From Methylomonas sp. (GTDB lineage Bacteria; Pseudomonadota; Gammaproteobacteria; Methylococcales; Methylomonadaceae): a stretch of 5,701 nucleotides of DNA. Location: contig JAQTYP010000251.1 in assembly GCA_028688235.1 (NCBI GenBank), positions 1 through 5,701 on the forward strand, read 5' to 3'. The position numbers and the translations under genes are program-made. Of the stretch, positions 1 through 5,476 are shown piece by piece (within the stretch, counting starts at the first letter, position 1; each line of letters begins with the position of its first letter). The notes under the pieces were generated by a model. That model saw nothing but the letters and a program-made list of their open reading frames with translations. It did not search any database and was not told the DNA's origin.

Positions 1-693
1 CGGTGCTTCGTGTTCCTGCTCGACAAAGTCGGCATTTCTATCCAGTCCCAGCCAATGCGAGATATCCGCGTCGGCGGCTTCGCTGAGCAAATCGATAGAC
101 CAGCCCAGGCACCCGGCCGCATAGCTCAACGCGGCCAAAGCGTGTCCGATGTCGTGCTGGCAATAGCGGAAGGCGCGTTCGCCGTATTTCCATGCTTCAC
201 GCCAGTGTAAGGACGACAGGCCTATGTAGAGTTCGGGTGTCGATCCCGAGGCGTCGAAACTGCCGCGTTTTTCCAGCAGATGATCGTGGCTGACGTAATG
301 ATAAACGCCGGGTTGCAGTAACGCAGAATCGGTACAGAGCAGGTAAACTTCGGTCGGATGCAAATTGCCGCTGGACGGATTGCAGCGCAAGGCCCAGCGG
401 TCCGGGCCGAATTGTTTCCAGGCCGACAGTCCGAACGATAGTTCCAGCAGCAAGCCGAGATTGGTTAGCGTCAACGGCTGAGGCGCGATTTGCTCCGGCT
501 GGTCCAATTCGCCGAACCGGCAAGGCAAGTCAGCGCCGGGTAAGGGCAGTTTCACCGTCTCGCAGCCGCTGAAACGCCGAAAGGGATTGGGCTGGTCGTC
601 CCAATCCAGGGATTCAGGCCCCTTGGCGTAGGCGTTGAGTTGGTGCTTGGTGCGTTGGTGGTACTGCAGTACGGCGTCGGAGTTTGATGTCAT
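1..693 (-). CDS. SagB/ThcOx-type nitroreductase family protein, N-terminal part (runs off the window)
   Basis: The minus strand is open from the ATG at 691-693 to the window edge, giving 231 residues with no stop; the C-terminal part lies outside. Two blocks fit the FMN-dependent nitroreductase fold of the SagB/ThcOx group: RCNPSSGNLHPTEVYLL (residues 103-119), the usual 'R-x-x-PSxG-x-x-P-x-E-x-Y' flavin/phosphate-binding stretch, and GERAFRYCQHDIGHALAAL (171-189), the typical 'GERA-x-RY-x-x-x-D-x-GHA' segment. Known members oxidise azoline rings to azoles in peptide natural products, but many stand-alone members have no known substrate, and no cyclodehydratase or precursor gene is visible here. 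The N-terminus has no signal peptide or membrane segment, so it is probably cytoplasmic. There is no clear Shine-Dalgarno before the ATG. A GTG at 703-705 just after an in-frame stop is the only other upstream start. The family call is fairly secure; substrate is unknown. Confidence 0.8.
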   Translation of the reverse strand, partial: MTSNSDAVLQYHQRTKHQLNAYAKGPESLDWDDQPNPFRRFSGCETVKLPLPGADLPCRFGELDQPEQIAPQPLTLTNLGLLLELSFGLSAWKQFGPDRWALRCNPSSGNLHPTEVYLLCTDSALLQPGVYHYVSHDHLLEKRGSFDASGSTPELYIGLSSLHWREAWKYGERAFRYCQHDIGHALAALSYAAGCLGWSIDLLSEAADADISHWLGLDRNADFVEQEHEAP

Positions 694-742
694 GGCGGCA
701 AACACTTAGATTAAAAAGATCATATAACGAGCGTTAACTTAC

Positions 743-882
743 TGAAAGTAAGATGTCAGGCGGGGTACGCTCACTTGTTGGATAGACCTCGGCGGCGGCA
801 AGTATGCCGCCGCCGAGGTCTGCACGGACGTATTTACGACGTCCTATTCGACAAGCGAGCGTATCCAACGGTGTTACTTTCA
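743..882. repeat. Nested palindromic element, MITE/REP-like
   Basis: Three nested pairs of inverted arms share one centre. The outer 9-bp arms are TGAAAGTAA (743-751) and TTACTTTCA (874-882), perfect. The middle 15-bp arms, 766-780 and 849-863, have two mismatches. The inner 17-bp arms, 784-800 and 805-821, are perfect and GC-rich, with a 4-base loop. The right half carries an extra small hairpin, GGACGT (826-831) with ACGTCC (839-844). The left end also overlaps a separate hairpin, CTTAC (738-742) with GTAAG (748-752). There is no reading frame for a transposase, so if mobile it would depend on an enzyme encoded elsewhere. No clear target-site duplication is visible. It sits between the 5' ends of the nitroreductase gene and the 3' side of the NifZ-like gene. 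Confidence 0.75.
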
Positions 883-893
883 TGGTCAGAGTG

Positions 894-906
894 ATACACC
901 AGTGTC
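894..906. repeat. Short intergenic repeat ATACACCAGTGTC, copy 1
   Basis: The 13 bases ATACACCAGTGTC recur exactly at 4127-4139, and 12 of the 13 bases TACACCAGTGTCA recur at 5477-5489. The core ACAC-CA-GTGT is an interrupted palindrome. All three copies are on the same strand and lie between genes. This is either the edge of a dispersed repeat family or a protein-binding site; the sequence alone does not decide. Confidence 0.5.
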
Positions 907-1098
907 ATGAGCGCTAAATTGAAACGATCAGTATAGCGTATGCGATGTATCCTGTTGATTTTACATATTTTCATTAATGGGTGGGATTGCCCGTACTCTT
1001 ACAGATTCAATCCACATCCGTTCATATTACGGGATCGCCTACGAGCATGACATGTGTCCGTTTAAGCTGATTAGGCCTACCCAGGATTTTAGTTCGAA

Positions 1099-1359
1099 TC
1101 AGTTGAGCGTTTCCGCCATCCGCAAATCTTCGCTCCAGCAGCCGATCGGCCGGCCCAGGTTCATTTCCCTGTCTTCGAAGCGCACTAAAAATACCGTCGA
1201 GGAAGGATCTTCCTCGACGTGGCCTTTCATGACGATGACGCCGCGGGCGCCTTCTTCGGCCAGCAGTTCGCCTTCTTCGCTTTCCGGCATGCTGCCGTCG
1301 TCTATTATCGCGTGTGCGGCATAAACCACGTCGCCCAAATCTAAATCTTCGATATTCAT
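1099..1359 (-). CDS. Short NifZ-domain protein
   Basis: This 86-residue protein matches the small barrel-like NifZ domain over almost its whole length. The N-terminal GDVVYA (residues 9-14) and DDGSMP (20-25), the central stretch GARGVIVMKGHVEED (37-51) followed by VFLVRFED (56-63), and the closing PIGCWSEDL (71-79) follow the family pattern 'GD-V ... NDGT ... G-V ... V-F ... VGC-EEL'. NifZ of Azotobacter is about twice as long; it helps mature the second P-cluster of the MoFe protein. Only the one domain is present here, so this may be a short NifZ paralogue rather than NifZ itself; I give no symbol. The start is set by GGAG at 1366-1369, six bases before the ATG. The gene diverges from the iscA-nifU-nifS operon, and a NifA-type site lies 21 bases upstream of its start, which supports a nitrogen-fixation role. 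It is acidic, soluble and has one cysteine (C74). Confidence 0.75.
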   Translation of the reverse strand: MNIEDLDLGDVVYAAHAIIDDGSMPESEEGELLAEEGARGVIVMKGHVEEDPSSTVFLVRFEDREMNLGRPIGCWSEDLRMAETLN

Positions 1360-1380
1360 AAGTTTCTCCAGTTAAGGTTT

Positions 1381-1396
1381 TGTAGCAAAGCCGACA
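1381..1396 (+). promoter_or_regulatory. NifA upstream activator site (TGT-N10-ACA)
   Basis: TGT (1381-1383), ten bases, then ACA (1394-1396) is the exact NifA-binding pattern. It lies 97 bases before the GG of the sigma-54 promoter at 1493, near -130 from the expected transcript start, within the usual range. The pattern is symmetrical, so it could also serve the divergent NifZ-like gene. The motif is short, but spacing and context support it. Confidence 0.7.
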
Positions 1397-1460
1397 AAAA
1401 CAGCCCAATTGTTGTTAAGCGGTATGCCGATTCAGGGTGTCCGGTTGCCGTGAAACGAAC

Positions 1461-1473
1461 AAATTCATTGATT
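1461..1473 (-). promoter_or_regulatory. Likely IHF site between NifA site and promoter
   Basis: Read on the minus strand, AATCAATGAATTT matches the IHF consensus WATCAANNNNTTR at all but the last base. It lies between the activator site and the -24 element, where IHF bends the DNA in NifA-dependent promoters. The consensus is loose, so this rests mainly on position. Confidence 0.5.
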
Positions 1474-1492
1474 TAGCTCGTTCCTTATCTGA

Positions 1493-1508
1493 TGGCATAC
1501 AGGTTGCT
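1493..1508 (+). promoter_or_regulatory. Sigma-54 promoter of the iscA-nifU-nifS operon
   Basis: TGGCATACAGGTTGCT matches the -24/-12 consensus TGGCAY-N5-TTGCW, with GG (1494-1495) and GC (1506-1507) separated by exactly ten bases. The transcript would start near 1519, leaving a leader of about 37 bases before the iscA-type ATG. With the NifA site and the IHF-like site upstream, this forms a standard nif promoter. Confidence 0.85.
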
Positions 1509-1555
1509 TTAACTGTTTACAAGATCAATGCCAAACCGTTTAGGAGAGTGAAAAA

Positions 1556-1912
1556 ATGATTACCTTAACCGAAAGTGCCATTCAAGCCGTGGGCCGATTC
1601 ATAGCCAGTTCCGATAAACCCTCCGGCGGACTGCGCATCGAAGTCACCGACGGCGGTTGCTCAGGACTATCCTACGGCTTGCGTTTGGAGGATAAAGAAA
1701 CTCAGGAAGATACAGTGATAGATTGCGGCGAAGTCAAAGTCTTCGTCGATCCGCTCAGTTTGCCCAAACTGGACGGTATGTCTATCGACTTCGTCGATAG
1801 TCTGGAAGGCTCGGGCTTCAAATTTACCAATCCCAATGCGGTGAAAAGCTGCGCCTGCGGCTCGTCGTTTACGACCGGCGACAATGGCGGCACACCCAAA
1901 ACCTGCTCTTAA
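1556..1912 (+). CDS. iscA: IscA/HesB-type Fe-S carrier protein, nif-associated
   Basis: A 118-residue A-type (HesB/IscA/SufA) Fe-S carrier. The three conserved cysteines are present: C35 in GGCSGLSYGL and C99 and C101 in SCACGSSF. These residues bind iron or a [2Fe-2S]/[4Fe-4S] cluster that is passed to target proteins. Length is slightly above the usual ~107, due to a short glycine-rich tail after residue 105. It is the first gene of a unit with nifU and nifS, which marks it as the nitrogen-fixation version (often called IscA-nif or NifIscA) rather than the housekeeping isc copy. The ATG is set by AGGAG at 1542-1546, and the gene follows the sigma-54 promoter directly. Only 18 bases separate it from nifU. 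The symbol is a family name; naming differs between genomes. Confidence 0.93.
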   Translation: MITLTESAIQAVGRFIASSDKPSGGLRIEVTDGGCSGLSYGLRLEDKETQEDTVIDCGEVKVFVDPLSLPKLDGMSIDFVDSLEGSGFKFTNPNAVKSCACGSSFTTGDNGGTPKTCS

Positions 1913-1930
1913 GCTAAGGAGGATATAACC

Positions 1931-2845
1931 ATGTGGGATTACTCGGACAAAGTCAAAGACCATTTTTTCAACCCCAAAAATGCCGGCGCAGTGGCTGAAG
2001 CCAACGCTATCGGTGAAGTGGGTTCCATCAGTTGCGGCGACGCCTTGCGCTTGACCTTGAAGGTCAACGAGGATACCGAAGTCATCGAAGACGCCGGTTT
2101 CCAAACCTTCGGTTGCGGCTCGGCGATTGCTTCGTCGTCGGTATTGACCGAAATCATCAAAGGCATGACACTGGACGAAGCCTTGAAAGTCACCAACCAG
2201 GATATCGCCGCCGAACTCGACGGCCTGCCGCCGGAAAAAATGCACTGCTCGGTGATGGGCCGTGAAGCCTTGCAAGCCGCCGTCGCCAATTACCGCGGGG
2301 AGGAATGGAAGGACGATCATGAAGAAGGCGCCTTGGTTTGCAAATGTTTCGCCATCGACGCGGTGATGATAGAAGAGATGGTCTGGGCCAATAAGCTTCG
2401 CACCGTCGAGGATGTCACCAACTACACCAAGGCCGGCGGCGGTTGCGCGGCCTGCCACGAGGACATCGAAGCGATACTGGAAAAAGTCCTCAAAGAGCGC
2501 GGCGAAACTTTCGATCCGAATGCCGCGCCGGTCGCCAAGCCGGAAGCGGCCAAAGCCGAGAAAAAGCCTATGACCAACTTGCAACGCATCAAGAAAATCG
2601 AGGAAGTGTTGACCGCGTTGCGGCCGCAATTGATGGCCGACGGCGGCGACGTCGAGCTGGTCGAAGTGATCGGCAACACCGCGTACGTCAACATGACCGG
2701 TGCCTGCAACGGTTGCCAAATGGCGGCGATGACGATAGCCGGTATCCAACAACGGCTGATGGAAGTGCTGGGCGAGTTCATCAAGGTCGTTCCTGCTTCG
2801 GAAATGTCGAAATTGGTCAACATCGAAGGAGCCGGTCATGCCTGA
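1931..2845 (+). CDS. nifU: NifU, Fe-S cluster assembly scaffold for nitrogenase
   Basis: NifU builds [2Fe-2S] and [4Fe-4S] clusters from sulfur supplied by NifS and hands them to the nitrogenase Fe protein and cofactor pathway. All three domains are present in 304 residues. The N-terminal IscU-like scaffold has C35 (SCGD), C62 (FGCGSA) and C106 (HCSVMG). The central ferredoxin-like/BFD domain has C137, C139 (CKC) and C172, C175 (CAAC). An alanine-lysine-rich linker (about 197-213) leads to the C-terminal Nfu domain with C259 and C262 (CNGC). The first seven cysteines sit at the residue numbers known for Azotobacter NifU; the last pair is 13 residues earlier because the linker is shorter. A full AAGGAGG ribosome-binding site (1916-1922) lies 8 bases before the ATG, the strongest in the window. 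It overlaps nifS by 8 bases. Confidence 0.98.
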   Translation: MWDYSDKVKDHFFNPKNAGAVAEANAIGEVGSISCGDALRLTLKVNEDTEVIEDAGFQTFGCGSAIASSSVLTEIIKGMTLDEALKVTNQDIAAELDGLPPEKMHCSVMGREALQAAVANYRGEEWKDDHEEGALVCKCFAIDAVMIEEMVWANKLRTVEDVTNYTKAGGGCAACHEDIEAILEKVLKERGETFDPNAAPVAKPEAAKAEKKPMTNLQRIKKIEEVLTALRPQLMADGGDVELVEVIGNTAYVNMTGACNGCQMAAMTIAGIQQRLMEVLGEFIKVVPASEMSKLVNIEGAGHA

Positions 2846-4052
2846 TATTTATTTGGATAACAATGCCACGACTAAAGTCGACCGGGCCGTTGTCGATGCG
2901 ATGATCCCGTATTTCACCGAATATTTCGGCAACCCGTCGTCTATTCACCGTTTCGCCGACGGCGTGGCCAAGGCGATCAAGAAGGCCCGCGGCCAGGTGC
3001 AGGAATTGTTGGGGGCCGAGCACGATTCGGAGATCATTTTTACGTCGTGCGGTACGGAGTCCGATTCCACGGCGATTCTATCGGCGATCAAATGCCAGCC
3101 GAATCGCAAGGAAATTATCACGACGGCAGTCGAGCATCCGGCGATCTTGAATCTGGTCGACAACCTGGAAAAAGAAGGTTACACGATACACAGGATGCCG
3201 GTGGACAAATGCGGTCGGCTGAATCTGGAGTCTTACAAGAAACTGTTGTCCGATCAAGTCGCCATCGTCTCGGTCATGTGGGCCAACAACGAAACCGGTA
3301 CCATCTTTCCGGTGGTGGAAATGGCCGAGATGGCTCACGAGGCCGGAGTGATGTTCCATACCGATGCGGTGCAAGCGGTCGGCAAGATTCCGATGATGTT
3401 GCAGGATACCAAGATCGACATGCTCAGCTTGTCAGGCCATAAGCTGCACGCCCCTAAAGGCATAGGCGTCCTTTATTTACGCCGCGGCACCCGTTTCCGT
3501 CCGCTGCTGCGCGGAGGGCATCAGGAGCGCGGCCGCCGGGCTGGCACGGAAAACACGGCGTCCATCGTCGGTTTAGGCGTGGCTTGCGAGCTGGCGATGC
3601 AGCACATGGAGTTCGAAAACAATCAGGTCAAGGCCATGCGCGATCGGCTGGAGCGCGGCATTACCGAACAGATTCCGCACAGCTTCGTGACCGGCGATAT
3701 GAACAACCGCCTGCCCAACACCACCGACATCGCTTTCGAATACATAGAAGGCGAAGCGATTTTGATGCTGTTGAACAAAGCCGGCATCGCCGCGTCCAGC
3801 GGTTCGGCCTGCACCTCGGGTTCGCTGGAGCCCTCGCACGTGATGCGGGCTATGGATATTCCGTATACCGCAGCTCACGGCACGATACGCTTTTCGTTCT
3901 CGCGTTACAACAGCATGCACGAGGTCGACGAAGTGTTGAAGGTGATGCCTGACATCGTCGCGGCCTTGCGCAAACTGTCACCCTATTGGGACAGCGTCAA
4001 CAATTGTCCGGTTGCCGATCCGGAGCAAGCGTTTCAGCCTACTTACGCCTGA
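2838..4052 (+). CDS. nifS: NifS, cysteine desulfurase
   Basis: A PLP-dependent enzyme that turns L-cysteine into alanine and leaves a persulfide on its active-site cysteine, the sulfur source for NifU. It has 404 residues, close to the usual ~400. Visible landmarks: YLDNNATT (5-12), H100 that stacks on the cofactor, the D176/Q179 pair in HTDAVQAVGK, the PLP lysine K202 in SGHKLHAPKG, the arginine-rich RRAGTENT (233-240), and the catalytic C325 in SSGSACTSG. K202 and C325 have the same numbers as in Azotobacter NifS, and the loop after C325 has the NifS/IscS (group I) form, not the SufS form. The start lies inside the nifU end, with AAGGAG at 2826-2831, which suggests translational coupling. 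It is the last gene of the operon; nifV, often next in other diazotrophs, is absent here. A short C-terminal extension past the core (about 388-404) has no known role. Confidence 0.98.
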   Translation: MPDIYLDNNATTKVDRAVVDAMIPYFTEYFGNPSSIHRFADGVAKAIKKARGQVQELLGAEHDSEIIFTSCGTESDSTAILSAIKCQPNRKEIITTAVEHPAILNLVDNLEKEGYTIHRMPVDKCGRLNLESYKKLLSDQVAIVSVMWANNETGTIFPVVEMAEMAHEAGVMFHTDAVQAVGKIPMMLQDTKIDMLSLSGHKLHAPKGIGVLYLRRGTRFRPLLRGGHQERGRRAGTENTASIVGLGVACELAMQHMEFENNQVKAMRDRLERGITEQIPHSFVTGDMNNRLPNTTDIAFEYIEGEAILMLLNKAGIAASSGSACTSGSLEPSHVMRAMDIPYTAAHGTIRFSFSRYNSMHEVDEVLKVMPDIVAALRKLSPYWDSVNNCPVADPEQAFQPTYA

Positions 4053-4072
4053 TTGGTTAGACCGTAGTACCT

Positions 4073-4108
4073 CGCCCGTATGCGTTTTTCGCATACGGGC
4101 GTTTTATT
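4073..4108 (+). terminator. Rho-independent terminator after nifS
   Basis: A perfect 12-bp stem, CGCCCGTATGCG (4073-4084) with CGCATACGGGCG (4090-4101), and a TTTTT loop is followed by TTTTATT. It starts 21 bases past the nifS stop, so the operon transcript should end here, and the downstream Nif11-like gene needs its own promoter. Confidence 0.93.
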
Positions 4109-4126
4109 TGTCCAGCGTTCATCGTT

Positions 4127-4139
4127 ATACACCAGTGTC
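4127..4139. repeat. Short intergenic repeat ATACACCAGTGTC, copy 2
   Basis: Identical over 13 bases to 894-906. Here it leads straight into the eroded repeat-like stretch that follows the nifS terminator, which suits the idea that it is one edge of a dispersed element. Confidence 0.5.
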
Positions 4140-4251
4140 GTCATGCCCTCAGAACGCAGGCATCCTGAGCCATGGAGGGTAGTCTTGAATTATAGCTATC
4201 CGTGCGGTCTGGATTCACTTCGCGGTCTACGACTCCAGCATTGTTTGTCGA

Positions 4252-4267
4252 TGTCGCATTTACGACA
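4252..4267 (+). promoter_or_regulatory. NifA upstream activator site before the Nif11-like gene
   Basis: TGT (4252-4254), ten bases and ACA (4265-4267) match the NifA-binding pattern exactly. The half-sites extend to TGTCG and CGACA, a better dyad than the minimum. The distance to the -24 GG (93 bases between) is almost the same as at the nif operon promoter (97). A second dyad, GACAATTC (4264-4271) with GAATTGTC (4280-4287), overlaps its right edge. Confidence 0.7.
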
Positions 4268-4319
4268 ATTCAACCGCGAGAATTGTCTGGAATTTGGATG
4301 TCTTGGTTGGATATTTGGC

Positions 4320-4332
4320 TAAGTTATTGATC
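4320..4332 (-). promoter_or_regulatory. Likely IHF site before the Nif11-like gene
   Basis: Read on the minus strand, GATCAATAACTTA matches WATCAANNNNTTR at 12 of 13 positions (G in place of W first). It lies in an AT-rich stretch between the NifA site and the sigma-54 promoter, in the position expected for an IHF bend. Confidence 0.5.
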
Positions 4333-4359
4333 TAATTAATGTGATTCGATTGAGTGAAA

Positions 4360-4375
4360 TGGCCTATATTTTGCG
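4360..4375 (+). promoter_or_regulatory. Sigma-54 promoter of the Nif11-like gene
   Basis: TGGCCTATATTTTGCG has the required GG (4361-4362), ten bases, GC (4373-4374) spacing. It departs from TGGCAY-N5-TTGCW at the A of the -24 box and the last base. The transcript would start near 4386, about 44 bases before the ATG at 4430. Confidence 0.72.
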
Positions 4376-4429
4376 TGGATTTGTTTGCGGGTATGGTATC
4401 CGCTATTTAGACTTATCACGGAGTTATCA

Positions 4430-4648
4430 ATGTCGATCAAAGTAATCAAAGAATTTTCCGAAAAAGCCAAAGTCGATGAGGGGCTCAAAGAAAAATTAAA
4501 GGCTTGTCAGAAACTCAAAGAACTGCTCGTTCTCGCCAAGGAATATGGCTATGAAATCGATGAGGTCTTGCTTTATCCACCAAACGAACCGCAATTCGTC
4601 GAGGAACAGCTTTCGGAAAAATTGGTAAAAGCCCTATTGCGGGTATAA
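4430..4648 (+). CDS. Nif11-like small protein
   Basis: A 72-residue soluble, largely helical protein that resembles the Nif11 domain: an N-terminal helix with IKEFSEKAKVDEGLKEKL (residues 5-22), then KELLVLAKEYGYEIDEVLL (30-48), which fits the family's 'lAkE-x-GYe-I--eeL' signature. Nif11 proteins were first noted near nif genes of Azotobacter and cyanobacteria and have no known function; related domains serve as leader peptides for modified natural products. There is no Gly-Gly cleavage site with a cysteine-rich core here, so the nif-linked type is more likely. The ATG at 4430 is chosen because GGAG (4420-4423) lies six bases upstream and the predicted transcript starts near 4386; an upstream in-frame start at 4385 would have no leader. 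The sigma-54/NifA promoter ties expression to nitrogen fixation. One cysteine (C26). Confidence 0.72.
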   Translation: MSIKVIKEFSEKAKVDEGLKEKLKACQKLKELLVLAKEYGYEIDEVLLYPPNEPQFVEEQLSEKLVKALLRV

Positions 4649-4783
4649 GGCCGCACGGGATCCTGTGGCTTGGATGCGTTAAGAGCCAAGGATGGCGACT
4701 GACCTCGCTAAGTCTTTCGTGTATTTTCCTGCTTTTGGTGCCGGTTAAGCGGTAAACACCGGGCTATCGAATACCAATATAAA

Positions 4784-4854
4784 GGCCGATTGCCGAAGAT
4801 CGTATTTTATCTCTCGCTTGATTAGCAATTCAGGCTAAACTTTGGCCGATTGCC
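4784..4854 (+). repeat. Direct repeat GGCCGATTGCC, two copies upstream of the response regulator gene
   Basis: GGCCGATTGCC occurs at 4784-4794 and again at 4844-4854, exactly 60 bases apart. The second copy ends 16 bases before the ATG. The placement would suit a regulator-binding site, though chance or a small duplication is possible. Confidence 0.35.
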
Positions 4855-4870
4855 AGTGCGAGGGGAAAAC

Positions 4871-5407
4871 ATGAATGAGCAAGAAGTCAGCATTTTACTG
4901 GTTGACGATGAACCCAACATCTTAACGTCATTGTCGCGGTTGCTGAGACAGTATCAAATTACCACCGCTACGAGTGGGGAAGAAGCTTTACAGCTGGCAA
5001 AGCAACATAAGTTCGATATAGTGATTTCCGATTACCGCATGCCGGGAATCAACGGTATCGAGTTTTTAATGTTTTTCAAGCTCCTGCAGCCGGATGCAAT
5101 ACGTTTGATGTTAACGGGGCAGGCAGACCTCGAGGGCGTGCAACAGGCTATCAACGAGGCCCAGGTTTTTCGGTTCATCAACAAGCCCTGGAGCAATGCC
5201 GAGATTCTGAATGCGATCGAAAATGGCCTGATGCACCAAAGGCTTTTGATCGAAAACAAGCGCTTAGCCGATCGGGTGCGCGAACAACAAACCTTGCTGA
5301 ATGAAAAAGACGCCATATTAAGGGCGCTGGAAGCCGCGGAGCCAGGAATTACCAAAGTCAATTGGGCCGCCGATGGCTCCATCATCATCGACGAAAATGA
5401 TGGATAA
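4871..5407 (+). CDS. Response regulator with receiver domain, coiled coil and short C-terminal tail
   Basis: The first ~120 of 178 residues form a receiver (REC) domain with the acidic pair D12/D13, phosphorylation site D54 in ISDYRMPG, T83 in MLTGQ and K105 in FINKPW, so it should be phosphorylatable. The FRFINKPW form is common in receivers that precede RpfG-like or other output domains. Residues about 122-156 form a charged coiled coil, then a tail (about 157-178), PGITKVNWAADGSIIIDE, that I recall at the end of other receiver proteins but whose job I do not know. There is no DNA-binding helix-turn-helix, HD-GYP or GGDEF domain, so output is likely through protein contacts. The ATG at 4871 follows AGGGG (4861-4865); a TTG start at 4850 is possible but lacks a good ribosome-binding site. 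No kinase gene is adjacent. No NifA or sigma-54 site was found upstream. Confidence 0.88.
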   Translation: MNEQEVSILLVDDEPNILTSLSRLLRQYQITTATSGEEALQLAKQHKFDIVISDYRMPGINGIEFLMFFKLLQPDAIRLMLTGQADLEGVQQAINEAQVFRFINKPWSNAEILNAIENGLMHQRLLIENKRLADRVREQQTLLNEKDAILRALEAAEPGITKVNWAADGSIIIDENDG

Positions 5408-5476
5408 GCCCTGGGTAGTAATGCAATCGAGCATAGTCGTTCTGCGAGATTCTCATGATAAGAAAGCCCCTCTCTT

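Larger units (their letters stand above)
694..1098. other. 405-bp intergenic region without a gene
   Basis: It separates the start of the nitroreductase gene from the stop of the NifZ-like gene, both on the minus strand. It holds the palindromic element at 743-882 and a copy of the TACACCAGTGTC repeat at 895-906. A weak stem, GATTG (985-989) with CAATC (1009-1013), lies downstream of the NifZ-like gene but has no T-run, so I do not call it a terminator. The short open frames that cross this stretch lack a ribosome-binding site and overlap the NifZ-like gene in other frames; I see no gene in them. Confidence 0.6.
4053..4429. other. 377-bp region between nifS and the Nif11-like gene
   Basis: After the terminator comes the second exact copy of the short repeat (4127-4139), then about 100 bases of repeat-like sequence with several small inverted arms: ATGCC (4143-4147) with GGCAT (4159-4163), CTCAG (4148-4152) with CTGAG (4165-4169), and CTGGA with TCCAG around 4210-4238. 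This looks like an eroded dispersed repeat. From about 4245 the DNA becomes a regulatory region with a NifA site, an IHF-like site and a sigma-54 promoter. An 80-codon open frame across it (4080-4322) begins inside the terminator and has no ribosome-binding site, so I do not count it as a gene. Confidence 0.6.

Noticed and set aside
743..882. CRISPR or riboswitch reading of the palindromic region
   Set aside because: There are no regularly spaced direct repeats, and the arms are nested around one centre, which fits a palindromic element rather than an array or a known riboswitch.
977..1324. 115-codon open frame on the plus strand opposite the NifZ-like gene
   Set aside because: It is serine-rich shadow sequence with no ribosome-binding site; the minus-strand frame matches a family and has a good Shine-Dalgarno.
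1667..2839. 390-codon open frame on the minus strand opposite the iscA-type gene and nifU
   Set aside because: It is a mirror of the strongly supported iscA-nifU reading frames; its translation is low in family-like features and rich in F, H, R and G, as expected for an antisense shadow.
4080..4322. 80-codon open frame on the plus strand after nifS
   Set aside because: It starts inside the terminator hairpin, has no ribosome-binding site, crosses repeat-like sequence and the NifA site, and its translation resembles no protein family I know.
4650..4669. Hairpin GCCGCA / TGTGGC just after the Nif11-like stop
   Set aside because: Only six pairs, one of them G-T, and no T-run follows, so it is not a convincing terminator.
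4850..4870. Upstream TTG start for the response regulator, adding seven residues
   Set aside because: The ATG at 4871 has AGGGG at proper spacing and begins right before the receiver's first beta strand; the TTG has no ribosome-binding site.
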